34,687 nucleotides of DNA from Mesotaenium endlicherianum (GCA_009602735.1 WELA01010381.1:458725-493411), one strand, 5' to 3'. Numbered from the stretch's first letter, positions 1 to 12,269 are shown. The notes: generated from the sequence alone by a model not told the origin. Numbers and translations: made by a program.

Positions 1-13
1 GGGGGGGGGGGGG
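1..13. repeat. Poly-G run at window edge
   Basis: Thirteen consecutive G at the very start of the window. This is either low-complexity intron sequence or a sequencing or assembly edge. It lies in what should be an intron of the CLEC16A-like gene, because the first recognisable exon begins at 81. Confidence 0.6.
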
Positions 14-80
14 TAAAAGGAAAAGCCCGTGCACTGATGTGTTTTGAGGCCACGCTCGCTCCGTGGGTGCTCTCTCGCAG

Positions 81-3000
81 GGCGCGCACGCGTCTGCCCG
101 AGACGACGTGGCGGCGGAGCTCGTGGAGTGCTGGTGCGACCTCATCCCGTCTGCCATTGAGGAGGAGTGGAAGTTCTGCCGCAAAGGTTGGTGCCTCGCT
201 CGCCCCCTTGCAGCATGCTTGCACCCTGCCCTCCCCTGATGCTCCTTCCCCTGGCTGGCCTCTCTTCCCCATCCCGCTTGCTTTCCCCCCCCTTCCACCT
301 CCCTCCTCCCTGGTCGTCCCCTGCCTCTCTTGTTCCCTCCTGTGCACATCCTCTTCTTACCCTGCAGTGCGCTCCTGACCTCCTACCCTCATCGCCCCTC
401 GCCCTCTGCCCCTTGCGGTGAGGGGTCTCGTGCATCAGTCCTGTGCGGGCAAGAGCATGCATCGAGCTGAGGCCACACACGCCCCTACCGCCTCGCATGT
501 CGATTGTATTATGCTCTTCTGGCCCAAAGGGTGTCCGTCCTATCTCGACTTCGCCTCTCTCCTTCTCGAGCAGCCTCCCCCCACCACCCTCCTAGCCACC
601 TTCACGAGGCGCTGCTCAGGAACGCTGCGACTAACGACAAGTCAGCAGAGCGTGATGATCGTCTCCGTGCTGCAGCTCGGTGGCCAATCTATCAGAGGAT
701 ATTACGCGCTGCCTCTGGTCGTTCTTACAGTCTCTTATCTGCTGCAGCTGCTGCAGCTGCTGCAGCTGCTGCAGCTGCTGCTACGACGCTGCTGCTTTCT
801 TCTGGTCTGCACTCAACCACACCTGCCTATCAACCCCTTCCTTGCCCTCCCCTGCTCCCAACCTTGTCCTCCCTCCTGAAGGAAAGTGCCGCAGCCTTCT
901 TCTTCCTATTCAAACTTCCGCTCCCTTGTCCTCTTTGTGCTGGGCAATACGGACGGGTGCAGCGTTTGAGACGCCGTCGCTGCAGAAGGACTCGTCCATT
1001 GTGCTCATGCCCAACAGCGTGCCTCTCATCTCCAAAGGTACCACCTCCACCCTCGCGCGCACGCACGCACGCCCATGTTTTTCCTGCTCGGCCACTCCCG
1101 TCTCTCCTCTGCGGGAAGCTGACGCTGCTCACCCTCGGGCCTGCTGCTTCCCCATCCTCGAGCACATCGTCTCAGTGCAATGTTGTCCGGGGTCCATCGT
1201 TTTTCTCTTGCATAAGAAGTACACACGCAGGTGCTTACGCGCGCAGATGACACAAGCGCGCCCTCCCCTTCCCTTTCTGGTACACCAATGGCTTCTGACG
1301 TAGCAGCAACTAGATCCGAGTACCAGTGCTCTTCGGTAGCAGCAGCTTTGCTGGCACCCGTTGCAGCCACTTCCATAGTCCATGTGTGCATTCAGTTAGT
1401 TGCTGCCTCAGACCGTCTTTGTTGCATTTGAGTGAAAGAGCAGCGCTCGCACCAGTCCTCTCGTGCTGTAATGGGGCCTTCTGCACGCCTGTGGCTCTCG
1501 GGCTCGCACACTTCTCTCGAGCCTGCCACCTGTCATGTCGAGTCAGAGAGCCCCTATTCTGAGAACTTATCGTCTGCATTGTGCTGTCGCCATGCGAGCA
1601 GGCGATGTGTCTTCGGCTGCTCTGGGGGAGCGCATGCGCACGTCCGTGAAGGTATGCACTCATCCGCACCACCTTCTTCCACCACCTCGTTGTGTGTAAA
1701 AGAGTGTTTCTCCGGTCGCTTCATCTCCGAAGGCAATATTGGAGCCAAGCCACATGCCACCTGCCTCTGGAGTCCTCTCAAACACTCCTCTTCTTTGGCC
1801 CGCACCTGCTTGTGCCTTTCCTCCTGCCGCTGCTGCTGCTCCTGCCCCTACTTCTGCTCCTGCTGCAAACTGATCCTAATGTATCACCAGCTCTCTTTTT
1901 CTTCGCAGCTTTTTGTGAGGCGTGAACGGAGGGAGGGGTGTTGTGGCTCTCCTTTCTTCGACTCTTGTGTCAGAAGCGTGTGCCAGTTTCTGTGCAGGAT
2001 ATGCTCCTGGGTTGAGCATGCCGCTGTGAAGCATTACAGCAGACTTGCAGACTTCCGCAGTTTGCTTTGCCGACGGGCGCCTCCCACCCGTCTGCCGCGT
2101 GAGTCTCTGTCGCGACCACACGGCTGCATTGCTGACAGATGGCAGCTGGCTATTACGTGCATCTCTCCTGCAGGTGTTTGTGGCACTCTGTCAGATTCGC
2201 CTGCTGCTGCAGGAGGGCACGTTGCCAGAGAGCCCGCCAGCTGCCACCCCCAGCCCTCCGGACGAGTCGGCCCGCACCGGCCGGCGAGGCATCACCCTGG
2301 GGCATCTTCTAGAAGGCACAGAGCTGGACCTGAGTAAGCCCCCCCCCCCCTCCCTTCCGGCGTGGCAGCACCTGGCGTGGCAGCACTTTGTGCAGTCTAC
2401 TCGTCATAAGTCCCACTCACGCCCAGGTGTTTCTTTAGTGCTCATTCTCCTTTGCGTGTGATGGAGGAGAAGAGTACTTCTCGGTCCTGTGCACCTGGAC
2501 ATGTCAGAAGAGGCAGTCGTATCCGTTGGTACTCGGAAAGAGAGAATCGTGACGTTCTTCGGGACTGCGACACCTGGCACACTTAGTTGCAACATCAAGA
2601 GCACGCTCTCTTTGGCGCCTGCCTCTGTGGTGGTGAGCCAAGTCAGCACAAAGAGAATGTGTTGGAGGGAGTGAGCTGAGCTGAGTGCATTACCTTGCGC
2701 TCGTCTGCTTGCCTCTGGCTTTCTCCCTCCCCTACTGCTTTCCTATCAAGTGCGCAATATCCCCGTCCGTCACTCTCTGTCCAGTGAGATGCCGTAGCAC
2801 CTTGCCCCCCTTGCATACGGCTGCCTGCGTGCGGTTGGCAAGTGCACCAGTCACGGCAAGCAAGTGCACTGTTTCCAGCAGCCGCAGTGACAATGTTCTC
2901 AACTTCTTGGGCGGACGCCCGGAGCTGTGCCCTTGGCCACTTGTGCATGAATGTCCTTGCTCAGCAGTCACAGCAATCGCAGCAAGCAAGGACTCTTTTT

Positions 3001-4070
3001 CCAGCAGCTGCCATAAGGGTGTTGTTGAATCTCTCAATGCCCACAGGCGCGTTTTGGCCTACTTCTGGCTGCTCCCTCTGTTCCTCTCCCCCCCCCTCTC
3101 CCCCCTGCCCCCGGCGCGCCCCCTCCTCCCCAGAGGGACATATTCAGTTTGCACGCCCTGTATGGAGCGGCTCGTGCTGGTTTGCTGCTGACAGTGGGCG
3201 TGCATGTGCGCCGCCGTGGCTTGCAGCGGCGACACCTGGCGATGCAATGCCGTGCAAGGTGGCGTTTGAGCGGGGCAAGGAGCGTGCGGTCCTGCTACTG
3301 GTGTCCTCAGAGGCGGCCCTCGGGTGCCTGCTGCTGGCGGAGACCCTGCCCCGCCCCCACGAGGTGGTGATTCGCGTCGTCGCCCCGCTGGCCGGCTCCA
3401 AGGTGAGCCTCAGATTTGGCTTCAGCACGCGTGCGCCTGTGTGACATCAGGAGGCTTTGCAAGCAACGTCAGGAGCTTGTGGATAAGGAGCCTGGGTCAT
3501 GGTGTATCTGAAGCAGACTGAAGGGGAGGAACGCTTTACACCCCTGTAGCAATATCCTATATCATCTTCCCTGGTAAAACTGCCACGTAAGACTGGATGC
3601 TTGGCGCACGTCTGCTCCTGCAGCCCTGTGGTCAATCTTCAGAAGAAAGAGCTGCTTTTTTGCACTCTTCGTAAGAACGAGTGCGAGGATCTTTACATCC
3701 GGTGCACTTAATGTGCGCACCTGTGCCCCGGTTGTTGTGGCTGCAGCCGGAGGTCGACCGGAAGCACAAGAAGTGGCTCCACCTGCGAATCCGCTCGCCG
3801 CAACTCCCGCCCGCTGATGCCGGCACGCTCGGCGCGCAGTCCACGTTTGGGCTGAAGCCGCGCGCCAAGCGGCTCGCCGACGGGCGCTGGACGCTTGCGT
3901 TCCAGGACGAGGAGCAGTGCCGCACTGCGCGGCTGGCCGTGCTGGAGGAGATTTGCGTGCAGAGTAACTTGGTGAGGGAAATGCTGGAGCCTCTTCTTGG
4001 ACCCCTGCCGCCATTCAGGCTGGGGGGGGAAGGGGACATAGAGGACCATGGGGCCTTGCTTGGGACGTGA
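81..4070 (+). CDS. TT9: CLEC16A / GFS9 (TT9)-like protein, last six exons (5' part outside window)
   Basis: Six exons joined by GT-AG introns give one open frame of 296 residues plus stop: 81-186, 963-1037, 1602-1651, 2174-2333, 3227-3402, 3747-4070. Intron phases agree at every junction (1, 1, 0, 1, 0). The product follows the C-terminal part of plant GFS9/TT9 and animal CLEC16A in order: a Trp/Glu-rich helix ending in EEEWKFCRK, then ETPSLQKDSSIVLMP, GERMRTSVKVFVALCQIRLL, PCKVAFERGKER, IRVVAPLAGSK, KKWLHLRIR and the strongly conserved LADGRWTLAF, stop TGA at 4068. Known role of the family: Golgi/endosomal trafficking (vacuolar sorting and flavonoid accumulation in Arabidopsis; endosome and autophagy control in animals). 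The N-terminal FPL domain lies upstream, outside the window. Homology is recalled from known family sequence, not searched. A donor-like GTGAGT overlaps the stop, so a further alternative 3' exon cannot be excluded. Introns are pyrimidine-rich and contain no coding sequence. Confidence 0.86.
740..781. repeat. (CTGCAGCTG)n microsatellite in intron
   Basis: Tandem GCTGCAGCT units in the first visible intron of the CLEC16A-like gene. In other frames it reads as poly-Ala, poly-Leu or Cys-rich, which explains the long spurious open frames over this intron. Confidence 0.85.
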
Positions 4071-6117
4071 GTGGCTACGACAGGAGCATAGGAACTGCGC
4101 CTACAAATATAGCATATGTTAAAAGTATAGTATGGTCCAACAGTATGTTGGAAGCAGGACACATCCAACCAACTAAGGTTGGGTTCTTATTAATGGCAGT
4201 ATGTCCCCGAGGGTGCACCTTGTTGTGTTAGCTAGTCTTGAGAATATAGTTGAATGCATACGCACGTTGCTTATGTGTCGTGGCCCGTCTGACAGGGGCT
4301 TGTATCTTGCTCCTGGTTAGAGTTGCGAGGGGTAATGCTCGAAATGAGTGCAATGCTATTTATAAGCATCACACGACTGCCTGCCAGACTCAGTTCGAGC
4401 TTGTGCAAAGCTTTAATAGGATGAGTCTCCAGCGTGTTATATCGTGATTATACTTGTCATCATTCTATTCCAATCATGCATTGTGAGGAGAGGTGGACTT
4501 GGATTGCAACGTCTCGACGCCTTTCTTAGGTCTGTTAGACTAACATCGTCATAAAGCTGTGCATTCTTGGAAGCCATAACTGCTCGTGAAGATATTTGAC
4601 GGGTGCGTGACATGAGTCATCTTAATCGCTGTTAGGCATACAGAGCCGAGTGTGCTAGCACTTTGCCCTAAAATGTGCAAACTAAGGACTATGCACATGC
4701 GCATGCAGTTGCACCTCCTTGTTAGGGCTTGGGCTCAGTAGCCAAGCTCGTATCGCAAGAGACGTGATTCACATGAGCTTCTGCAAGCTGTGAGTGCGCA
4801 ATCATTGTGTATAAATCAGCCATATTTAGTAGAAGGTGCTATGTTGGCACGACACATTCGATAAATAAGTTCCTCTGGAACTTTGTCACATGCAAATACC
4901 AATCCTTCCATATTGACTCCACCCAGGGCTATCATTTGGAAGTCGAACTTGATCTTGTATGAAGAGCCATAAATACGTCACGAAGAAAATGATATTTGCA
5001 GTCGATGGAATGCGCAACTTCCAATCATTTGTCCTGCCGTAACCAGTACCAAGTATGTATGGGAGGACTAGACTGATGGCGGAAGTAAAAAAGAATACTC
5101 CGCAGACTACCCATTAAGGTTGACAAGATGTGCGCCTCTTTTAGGAAGTGCCTCCCTATACTGACAAAGAAACTATTATGACATCATAAGGCCTGTCTCG
5201 AAAGCTTGGTTAAACTTGTAGTGGTGCAAAGTGCGTAAAAGATATTTGTTAACCTCCATATCTAGCTAGGAGGAAAACGTACCACCAAAAAGGACCCCTG
5301 AGTGGACCATGGACCACTCTGCATGAGTGCAACTTAAGGTAAAACCACACCAAGTATTACGAGGCAAAAGTTGAAGATGACTGTAAACAGTCTCTTTTGG
5401 CGAAAGAGCTGGTTCCACGCGTCACGCCTTGTAGCAGCGACCAACACAGTTGGTCATCATAACAGTTGTCCATAGCTGTAGCTCTATACCTGGGCACGTT
5501 CCTGCTCTTTATTTACGAAGGCTCTCGTGAAAGTGGCATTCAAACTCGCAAGGACTTTCTTGAAATGGCAGGTCACCTGTTGGGCACTATATTGCGCTCA
5601 GTTTTCATGTTCTACGCCCATACACTCCGTGCACTAGATGATCAAGCGTGCGGCCTAAGTGGACTGATAAAGACACTGGTTCTTTCAGAATAGCAGTTTG
5701 CATTCATTGCCTGCGAAATTACTTCCATATGTGATATCAAAAGTGGCCACACCTCGACAATTTTTTGACAACTAGATGTGCAATGCCAAGCAAGAAAAGA
5801 ACCAATCCCTACTCTTTTGGATCGCAAGTGCATGCTTCATCTCCAGGGTAAGAAATGAAATTGAACATGATTCCCTTCTATGCAACCCCGGATGTAACCA
5901 CACTAACCCAGGGAGCTAATGTATAACTATCAGCAAAGTGAACACACTACCTGAAGAATCGCTAGTCACCTAAGACCCATGCATGTATAAGAGTACCATA
6001 CTGAGACCACCTCCCTACACTGCATCCTGGGCTACATGCTAATTACGCCTCGTCAAAAGATTCCTTCTCACTCGATCCAGCTTGCTCCATCAGGGCATCA
6101 TCAGTAAGGGGCTGAAT
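4071..6117. other. Intergenic region between convergent genes
   Basis: No gene recognised. The stretch is AT-richer than the flanking exons and must contain the 3' ends of both convergent transcription units. A 75-codon open frame at 5466-5693 has no recognisable motif. No LTR, tRNA or repeat was identified by eye. Confidence 0.6.
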
Positions 6118-7641
6118 CTAGTCCTCACCGACGTTGCCATCGTCTTTGTCATGGTCATCGTGGAGGGTGTTGTGGAACAGCCGCTTGCACAAGTCAGGCA
6201 TCAGCACGTTGCACCTGTGCTGCCCAATACATTGGCTGTAGCTGGTGATGAGTCGGCCGCCGGGACACCTGTTATCGCACAGGCAGACCAGGGTGACCGA
6301 GGTTGGCTTCTCCAGGTTGTCGATCCCCTCAGCGGAGCTGAGCAAGCTGCAGTCGTGCAGCTTCAGCCTCTCGAGGGCGGGGAGGCCGCGGATGCTCACG
6401 GTTGGCAGCCCCCGGTCGTGCACCAGGTTGCAGTAGCCCTCGGGCGTGGCCAGCTCCAGCGAGGTGAGGTTCTTGAGGAAGCTGAGCGCGGGGTACGTGC
6501 ACCCGTCGTAGAGCGTGAGCATCAGCGACCGGAGGTTGGGCGTATATGCGAACAAGTTGCGCTGGAACATCTGCCCCTGGCGGAGCAGCGTGAGCGTGAG
6601 CTCTTCCAGCTTGGGCAGGGCCTCCCGCAGGACAGGCAGCCCGGCGTAGGAGGACAGCGTGAGCTTCCGGAGGAGGCTGCTGAAGAGCAGCCTGTTGATG
6701 CCATCCGGAAACTCCGCCGCCTCGTAGGTGAGCCCCAGCCCCGTCAGCGCAGGGATCCTCGTCAGCGCGACGACCTCCTCCTCCACCAAAGAGTTGCACG
6801 CGAGCTCCACGTGGCGCAGCGCCGCGAACCGCTCAAAGGGCCCATCCAGATACGCGGTGCGCGGGTGGTTGTGAAAAAACCCGCCAAGCACCAGCTTCTC
6901 GAGGTTGGTGAGCTCCCATAGGCAGCGGGGTAGGGGCAGCGCAGCGTTGATGGTGAGCGTGAGCACCCGCAGCTTCTCCAGCCTCCCGAAAGTCTCGTTG
7001 AAGGAGCCTCTGCTACCCCCCAGCGCGCCCCCGGGGAGAGCGATGTACTGGTAGTCCAGGTGGAGCAGCTCCAGCTCAGCAAGGCTCCCAAAGTCAATCG
7101 CCTGGAGGACTCCAGGGTACAACTCGGGAAATTCATGCTCAAAAAGAAGCTCACCCTCGTGCCCTGTGGCGTGCCCCGGTCCGTCGCTGCTGCCGTGCGA
7201 TAGGGGGAACCGACGGTCGTCGTATGTCAGCTTGAGCTCCCTGAGCCTCGTAAGTCTGGAGACCAGGTAGACTGTATCCTGCAGCGTCTCCTGCGCCCTG
7301 TAGAACGTCAGACTGAGGTAGGTGATGGGCGGCAGGTGGCTGCTGGCCAGCCCCCTAAGGAGCCGCCCGTATTCGCGGTGGTTGTGCAGGATCCTGCCGA
7401 CTGTCACCCGCCTGACGCATGAGAATCCGCGCAGCTGGCGGAGGGCTGTGCTGGCGTCCATGCCCTCATCCTGCAGCATGCGCACGCCCTTGAGCCTGGC
7501 GAGAAAAATGTCCCTCCAGCTTCTGCACACGCCGAGGTAGTCCCTGAAGCTGCCGCCAGACTCTAGAGGGCACAAGAGCATCAAAATGGCTCTCATGGCT
7601 TCCTCTGGCAGATCAGAGAGGCTCGTGATCCTCTGAACCAT
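6118..7641 (-). CDS. F-box / leucine-rich-repeat protein, single exon
   Basis: An uninterrupted 507-residue frame. Residues about 8-50 form an F-box-like segment (LSDLPEEAMRAILMLL, then DYLGVCRSWRDIFLARL), expected to bind SKP1 in an SCF ubiquitin ligase. From about residue 100 to 470 there are degenerate leucine-rich repeats with spaced LxxLxLxx cores, such as LEKLRVLTLTI, LTNLEKLVLGG, LRKLTLSSY, LEELTLTLL and LTSLELATP, the likely substrate-binding surface. The tail is acidic (DDDHDKDDGNVGED). Start: ATG at 7641 is the first Met after an in-frame TGA at 7677-7675, so the N-terminus is well bounded. The frame is intact with strong codon bias, which also creates a long mirror-image open frame on the plus strand at 6082-6921. 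The target protein cannot be told. The gene is convergent with the CLEC16A-like gene and nothing suggests a shared pathway. Confidence 0.8.
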   Translation of the reverse strand: MVQRITSLSDLPEEAMRAILMLLCPLESGGSFRDYLGVCRSWRDIFLARLKGVRMLQDEGMDASTALRQLRGFSCVRRVTVGRILHNHREYGRLLRGLASSHLPPITYLSLTFYRAQETLQDTVYLVSRLTRLRELKLTYDDRRFPLSHGSSDGPGHATGHEGELLFEHEFPELYPGVLQAIDFGSLAELELLHLDYQYIALPGGALGGSRGSFNETFGRLEKLRVLTLTINAALPLPRCLWELTNLEKLVLGGFFHNHPRTAYLDGPFERFAALRHVELACNSLVEEEVVALTRIPALTGLGLTYEAAEFPDGINRLLFSSLLRKLTLSSYAGLPVLREALPKLEELTLTLLRQGQMFQRNLFAYTPNLRSLMLTLYDGCTYPALSFLKNLTSLELATPEGYCNLVHDRGLPTVSIRGLPALERLKLHDCSLLSSAEGIDNLEKPTSVTLVCLCDNRCPGGRLITSYSQCIGQHRCNVLMPDLCKRLFHNTLHDDHDKDDGNVGED

Positions 7642-10451
7642 GGCTGTGAGTGACTTGATGAGGTCCCGCTCTTCTCATGCAGAAATCAGGTGGTTATCTA
7701 ATTGCTTCCGCTGGCCTCTTCCATGTGCTGAGCTATCTGAACCAGTTCTGAATATACTCGGTCGACAGAGAGCTGCTGCTTCAGCTGCAGTGACAGCCTG
7801 CTGGAGCTTGCAGAGTTCTCCCGTACCACCAAGTGCTCGCGTATGTGCAGTGAGCTTGGTAGATGCTCTTGTCCGAAGCATGTTCGAGTACTTCCCTCTG
7901 AGTGCAGCTCTAACCTTCAAGAGCCTGTCATCGTCGGCCTTTAGAATGCTCAACCCCTTACTTGACCTCGTACGTAATAAACTTTTATTTCTCACGGACC
8001 ATAGCTGCCAAACAAAGACGTCGTACCGTATCCAGGTGAGCAGGAGACACTTTCAAGCACTCCTAGCACTAAGAGGTTCCAGAAAAAATGACCGGTCACC
8101 AACCCATATTCAACGATCGACCAGAATACCCTCAGACGAACTCTGTTTGCAACGTACAGGCTTCATAGCTATAGAAGCCAGCATGCATGTGATTCACACT
8201 ACCATCCAATCAAACTATACCTCAGAAAACAGCTGTGACACCCACAGCGTATGACGAAATTTGGTCGCAGATAACCCCTTTGCAAAAACGAGGAATCAAC
8301 ACCGAGTTGAGAGAAGAAGAAGAAGATTGAACGTATATCCAGCTGCACACACCTTGTATGCTGCCCTTGGCAACATCTCAGCCGAGCTCGAGTTTACACC
8401 TCATCGACATCTGTAAAGCGCCAAAACGTCTTTCAGAACATAACGCAGCGGGTAGTCCAGTGTCCTTCCTAGTAGTGGACATGAAAGTATAATCGCGTCA
8501 AACCAGAAGCAAGGGGATCACGGGTCCAGAAAGCACTACCCTTCTTTCTTGCTCTAGAAGAAAAATCAGGCGTGGATCCGCAGTCGGTAGACCAAGCCCT
8601 CTTCCAATCTTGCCCCTGACGGGGCTGGTAGAGCTGCTTTCTGGTACGCTAGCTGGTACGCCTCAATAATTATACTACATTACGAGTGATTGCGAGGATC
8701 CTTGAGAATCCCTACCAAATCGAGATCCCCAAATCTCCAAGTTTTTCCAGGGCGGTAAATGAACAGCTGGTTAGACTTTGTACTTTGTCGGACGGGCTTA
8801 GGAGCGTGGCAAATGCAGGAGGTCTGAAAGCATCGATGTTAATCGATAGACATAGATTTACTTTCTATGCAGCACGAGAGATGGCCGATGCTGACCGATG
8901 AACGCTCTTGCAGATCACGAAATACGCAGTGTTAACCGAGTGGGGTCATACTATGTCACCAGCTGGCCTTGGCTGGCCTGGTAGTCAATACGGCATCTGC
9001 AGCCTTCCGGGTGCATGACTCCTCAAGTTTGTCTGACTATGTCCCAAATCTGTGCACGTGGAGGACAAATAAGTCATCCAGAAATGTTTACGTAAAGTCA
9101 CACGAATGTGCATGAAGTGCATGTCTTTGAAAACTTGTCTTACATTGTCTGTCATACGTTACGTGGAAGAATCAGGATTTGGCCACGACACTTTACACAA
9201 AGAATCCTAATGGCCTAGATCTGGTAGCGCTAATGCGCAACTCATCAGTACTTGTTCATTCTATCTCCACGAGTTGCTGATCGTGTCGCGTGGCCTGTAT
9301 GTTTGTCTAAAAGTGACGCGCCCGGCGACTCTACAAAATGGGACGGACCGGCTGTTTGGCTGCAACGTCGGTCCCAGATGGTCGTCGACATCTGGGCACT
9401 TCACGCTTGCACGCCGCATCTTCAGAATCTCACTTCTTCATTCGTTTTCATATGTTGTGGGTTGGTTGTGGGGATTTAGGAAGAAATCATGCAAACCTTC
9501 AAAGCATGTCGCGACTTTTACAAGTTGGACGGCGAAGCACGCGTGGCGCAAGTCACGGTCGCCCGCGTACGGAAAGTCAACCTTGACTCACCAATCAAAT
9601 TGCTGATGTGTGCAATGTCGGCATTGAAAGGGTAAGTCAAAGTCACACGTGAGGGCGACTGCGACGGGTCAAAATCGACACTCAACGATGGGTGGGGTTT
9701 GAAAGTTGAGTCAGCTAAAAGGCTGACCCCATCGGGACATGCAAATGGTCCGCGTCAGACATTGCCGAGTAAAGCAAAGCTGGCAAAGTAGCTATTTAAG
9801 CGATTGCCAAGACAGGCCACGCTGCAAAGGCGGGTCAGCAGAGTCATGGCCTCTTTAAAGAGCCGCCACGACAAAGCCACCACGTCAGGTTAAATGAATC
9901 TTGCTTATTCAAGATAAATATATTTTATTGCAATATATAAGATCAGAGATAAGTGGAAGCGTGTAAAATCAGGGAGCAATCTTTGCCCTTACAATGAATT
10001 TTGTTTACTCATCTATACCCCTTGACTCACTTACCGTAGTGTGCCATAGTTGCACACTAACTCACGGCACAAGAAAGAGGCGAACTAGAGGACTAGAGCT
10101 TCTCTTTTGGAAACTCATGGCCTCTTACCTACCTGCCATACAAGCATATATAAGCACTTCCACGACATCAGAGGACTGAATAGCAAAGGCGCTTTCATTC
10201 AGATGACTATAATGTGACTAAAAGACATCCCACTGACTTAGGTGCAAAACCATGGAATCTGTCCGCTATGTGACCCCAAAATGTCAAAGGGCATAACTAT
10301 GTCAATACTACTCCGAATTGAGCAAACTTAACGGCAACGAACGAATCTTCACGAGACCTTTCCAAAAAGTCCTAGTTCGCTCCCTTTGGAGCATAGACAA
10401 AGACGCCATGTTAATTTATGTGAAAGCTGGTCATAATAACAAACCCAAAAG
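7642..10451. other. Gene-free stretch upstream of the F-box gene
   Basis: Should contain the F-box promoter near 7650-7800, but no core element is convincing. A plus-strand open frame (7640-8254) starts inside the F-box start codon region and shows no domain. Between 8.3 and 10.45 kb the sequence is low-complexity to AT-rich with no conserved coding motif on either strand. No paired terminal repeats were found by eye. Confidence 0.55.
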
Positions 10452-11144
10452 TGCACACATGACTTGCAAGTAGAAATTCGACTCTAAAGCCAACTGTCCA
10501 GAATAAGGGACCCCGAGATCCCAGCCTGCTATGTACCTAGTGATCACCTGGTTGACCACGGCGCAAGGTGCGCCGTTTCGTGGGAATCCCGTTAAGTTGG
10601 GATCCACGGATCTAGGTATAACGACCATATTAATTGGTCGATTGACTGAAGTCCTAGCTGTTCAGTTGATCGACGACGGCTCCGCCTACCCAGGAGTTAA
10701 CCACACATTGGTTTACCGAATCTCAATCGACCTCCCGACTTTCAGTATACTACGATCACATGTGCCATGTGCCGATCTACAAATAATAATATAAATCAAT
10801 ATATCTATCCTCAACGTACTGAAGCTAAGTATATTGACTAATATCAAGCGAGCTTACTATATGTCAACCTGCTGATATTACATCTTATATAAAATTGATA
10901 TATAAATCTCAGCAAACTATACTATGATTCAAAATTTATCCTGCTAACCTTTTCAACAAAGTCAGCAAATCACACTATGATACAAAAGTCATCTTGTTGA
11001 TTTTTTGACAAAGTAGTAAACTCGCATTATATCGACATACATTTGTTTAGATGAACTCGCACATGTGAGTATTGACATAATACTTATTTAGTGTTATATT
11101 TATATATGCAATTAATCAAATAAATAATGAACTCATTCATTACA
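10452..11144 (-). repeat. LTR-like repeat, family 3, copy 1
   Basis: A block that recurs at 27280-27959 with clear similarity throughout, from CAAAAGTGCACACATGACTT at the left to TTCATTACA at the right. Read on the minus strand it begins TGTAATGAAT, the same first bases as the element C LTR family, and can end TGTGCA, so it has the TG...CA form of an LTR. No matching 5-bp target duplication is seen (flanks AAAAG and TCAGG), and no PBS or PPT is evident. It may be an old solo LTR or part of a larger decayed element. Orientation is inferred only from the terminal similarity. Confidence 0.55.
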
Positions 11145-12269
11145 TCAGGGGACATAGGCTTGACTGCCACATAAGCATGCACGCTGATCGAAAGGTTGAG
11201 TAGGCATGCACGCTCGACGGTCACGAGGCTCGCATGCAGGCAGAGTGACGCAAGCTAAGAAAAATCTCCACGAGCTATTGTTGTGAGCTCTGCATGCATG
11301 CTAAGCTGATGACGAAGTCACAGCACTCTCGAGAGAGAGGAGCGTGCGTGGTGCTTGAGATAGGCACGAGCCTCACACACTTTCCCTCATTCTTGACCCG
11401 CACACTTCTGCCATGAAGCAGAAAGAAGAAACGAAGGAGGAGGAAGGAGAAGAGAGAGCGCGAAGGAGAAGGAATTTCTAAGGCCACAAGGAGCCCAAAA
11501 AAACACGCTTTCGTAGACGCTGAAAAGACTTCTCTCATTGTATCATAAAAACTTGAAGTTTCTAAGAGGAAATATCCGTCAAAGAGCTTGCACATAGGAT
11601 CTGTTAGGAGATTGTAGCGCAGTTTCAAACCAACCACCACAAGCGTGTGAAGAGCATATATAGTTGTGAGTGCTGTCTTTGTGTCCAAGTTTTCAAAAGT
11701 CTCGATTGTCGGATTGCTGAAAAGCAAGAGTGCAGTTAGTAAATCCCCACACATGTCCCCTACAACCCTCTTTGCAAAGAGGCGCACACAAGGCCAAAAA
11801 AAGGGCAGCCGCTTCTGACACCCTCCGCACACAAGTAACGACCCACGCGTGTGTCTTCGCCAAGCCACTTGAACATTGCATCAGACCCAGGTAAGGGAAG
11901 GGGACAGTCCTCCGCTCGCCTCAGAGAGCCGGTGGCCGTGCCAGAAAGCCCCTTTTGCTGGCCCGTCCCCTTGCGCCCATGGTCCGCAATGGCGACGTCC
12001 ACCTGCTTGCCCCTAGGGCCCGCGGCAGGCTGCGCCTGGTGGCCCTTGCTCAAGCATGCGCGTTGTCGCCGCCCAGCGTCCCAGCTTGCAGCCACGTGTC
12101 AGTGTACGTAAGCGTCGTGCCAACCAGCCCCCGGCTCACGGCGGGCTGCAGCTGCCGAGGCGAGCATGGCTCGTGCAGATTTGGCCTTCTTTGCTTGCAG
12201 TGTCGCACTCGCGCTTGTGCGATGCGCGAATCCTTGCAATTCGCCACGTGCAAGCTGCCAGTGAACACT
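11145..12269. other. Stretch left of the DNMT relic; one unidentified 197-codon minus frame
   Basis: No recognised gene. An open frame on the minus strand (11868-11275) has hydrophobic stretches and a middle section that looks protein-like, but no family is recognised and its first codons overlap several competing frames. It lies downstream of the minus-strand DNMT relic, so it might be a degraded further part of that unit. There is no direct support for this. Confidence 0.35.

Noticed and set aside
740..781. CRISPR or other array
   Set aside because: Simple trinucleotide-type microsatellite without spacers; no spaced repeat array exists in the window.
504..1250. 248-codon frame with a poly-Ala tract
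   Set aside because: Created by the (CTGCAGCTG)n microsatellite within an intron of the CLEC16A-like gene; the real exon 963-1037 is in another frame.
5466..5693. 75-codon plus frame with hydrophobic N-terminus
   Set aside because: Short, no motif, no supporting context; expected by chance in 2 kb of non-coding DNA.
6082..6921. 279-codon plus-strand open frame opposite the F-box gene
   Set aside because: Mirror of the GC-rich codon pattern of the F-box/LRR gene; its sequence has no domain, while the minus frame shows a full F-box and LRR series.
7640..8254. 204-codon plus frame diverging from the F-box start
   Set aside because: Overlaps the F-box start codon, no recognisable domain, biased composition.
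9252..9606. Overlapping plus-strand frames of 75-110 codons
   Set aside because: Three frames overlap with no motif and no consistent coding signal.
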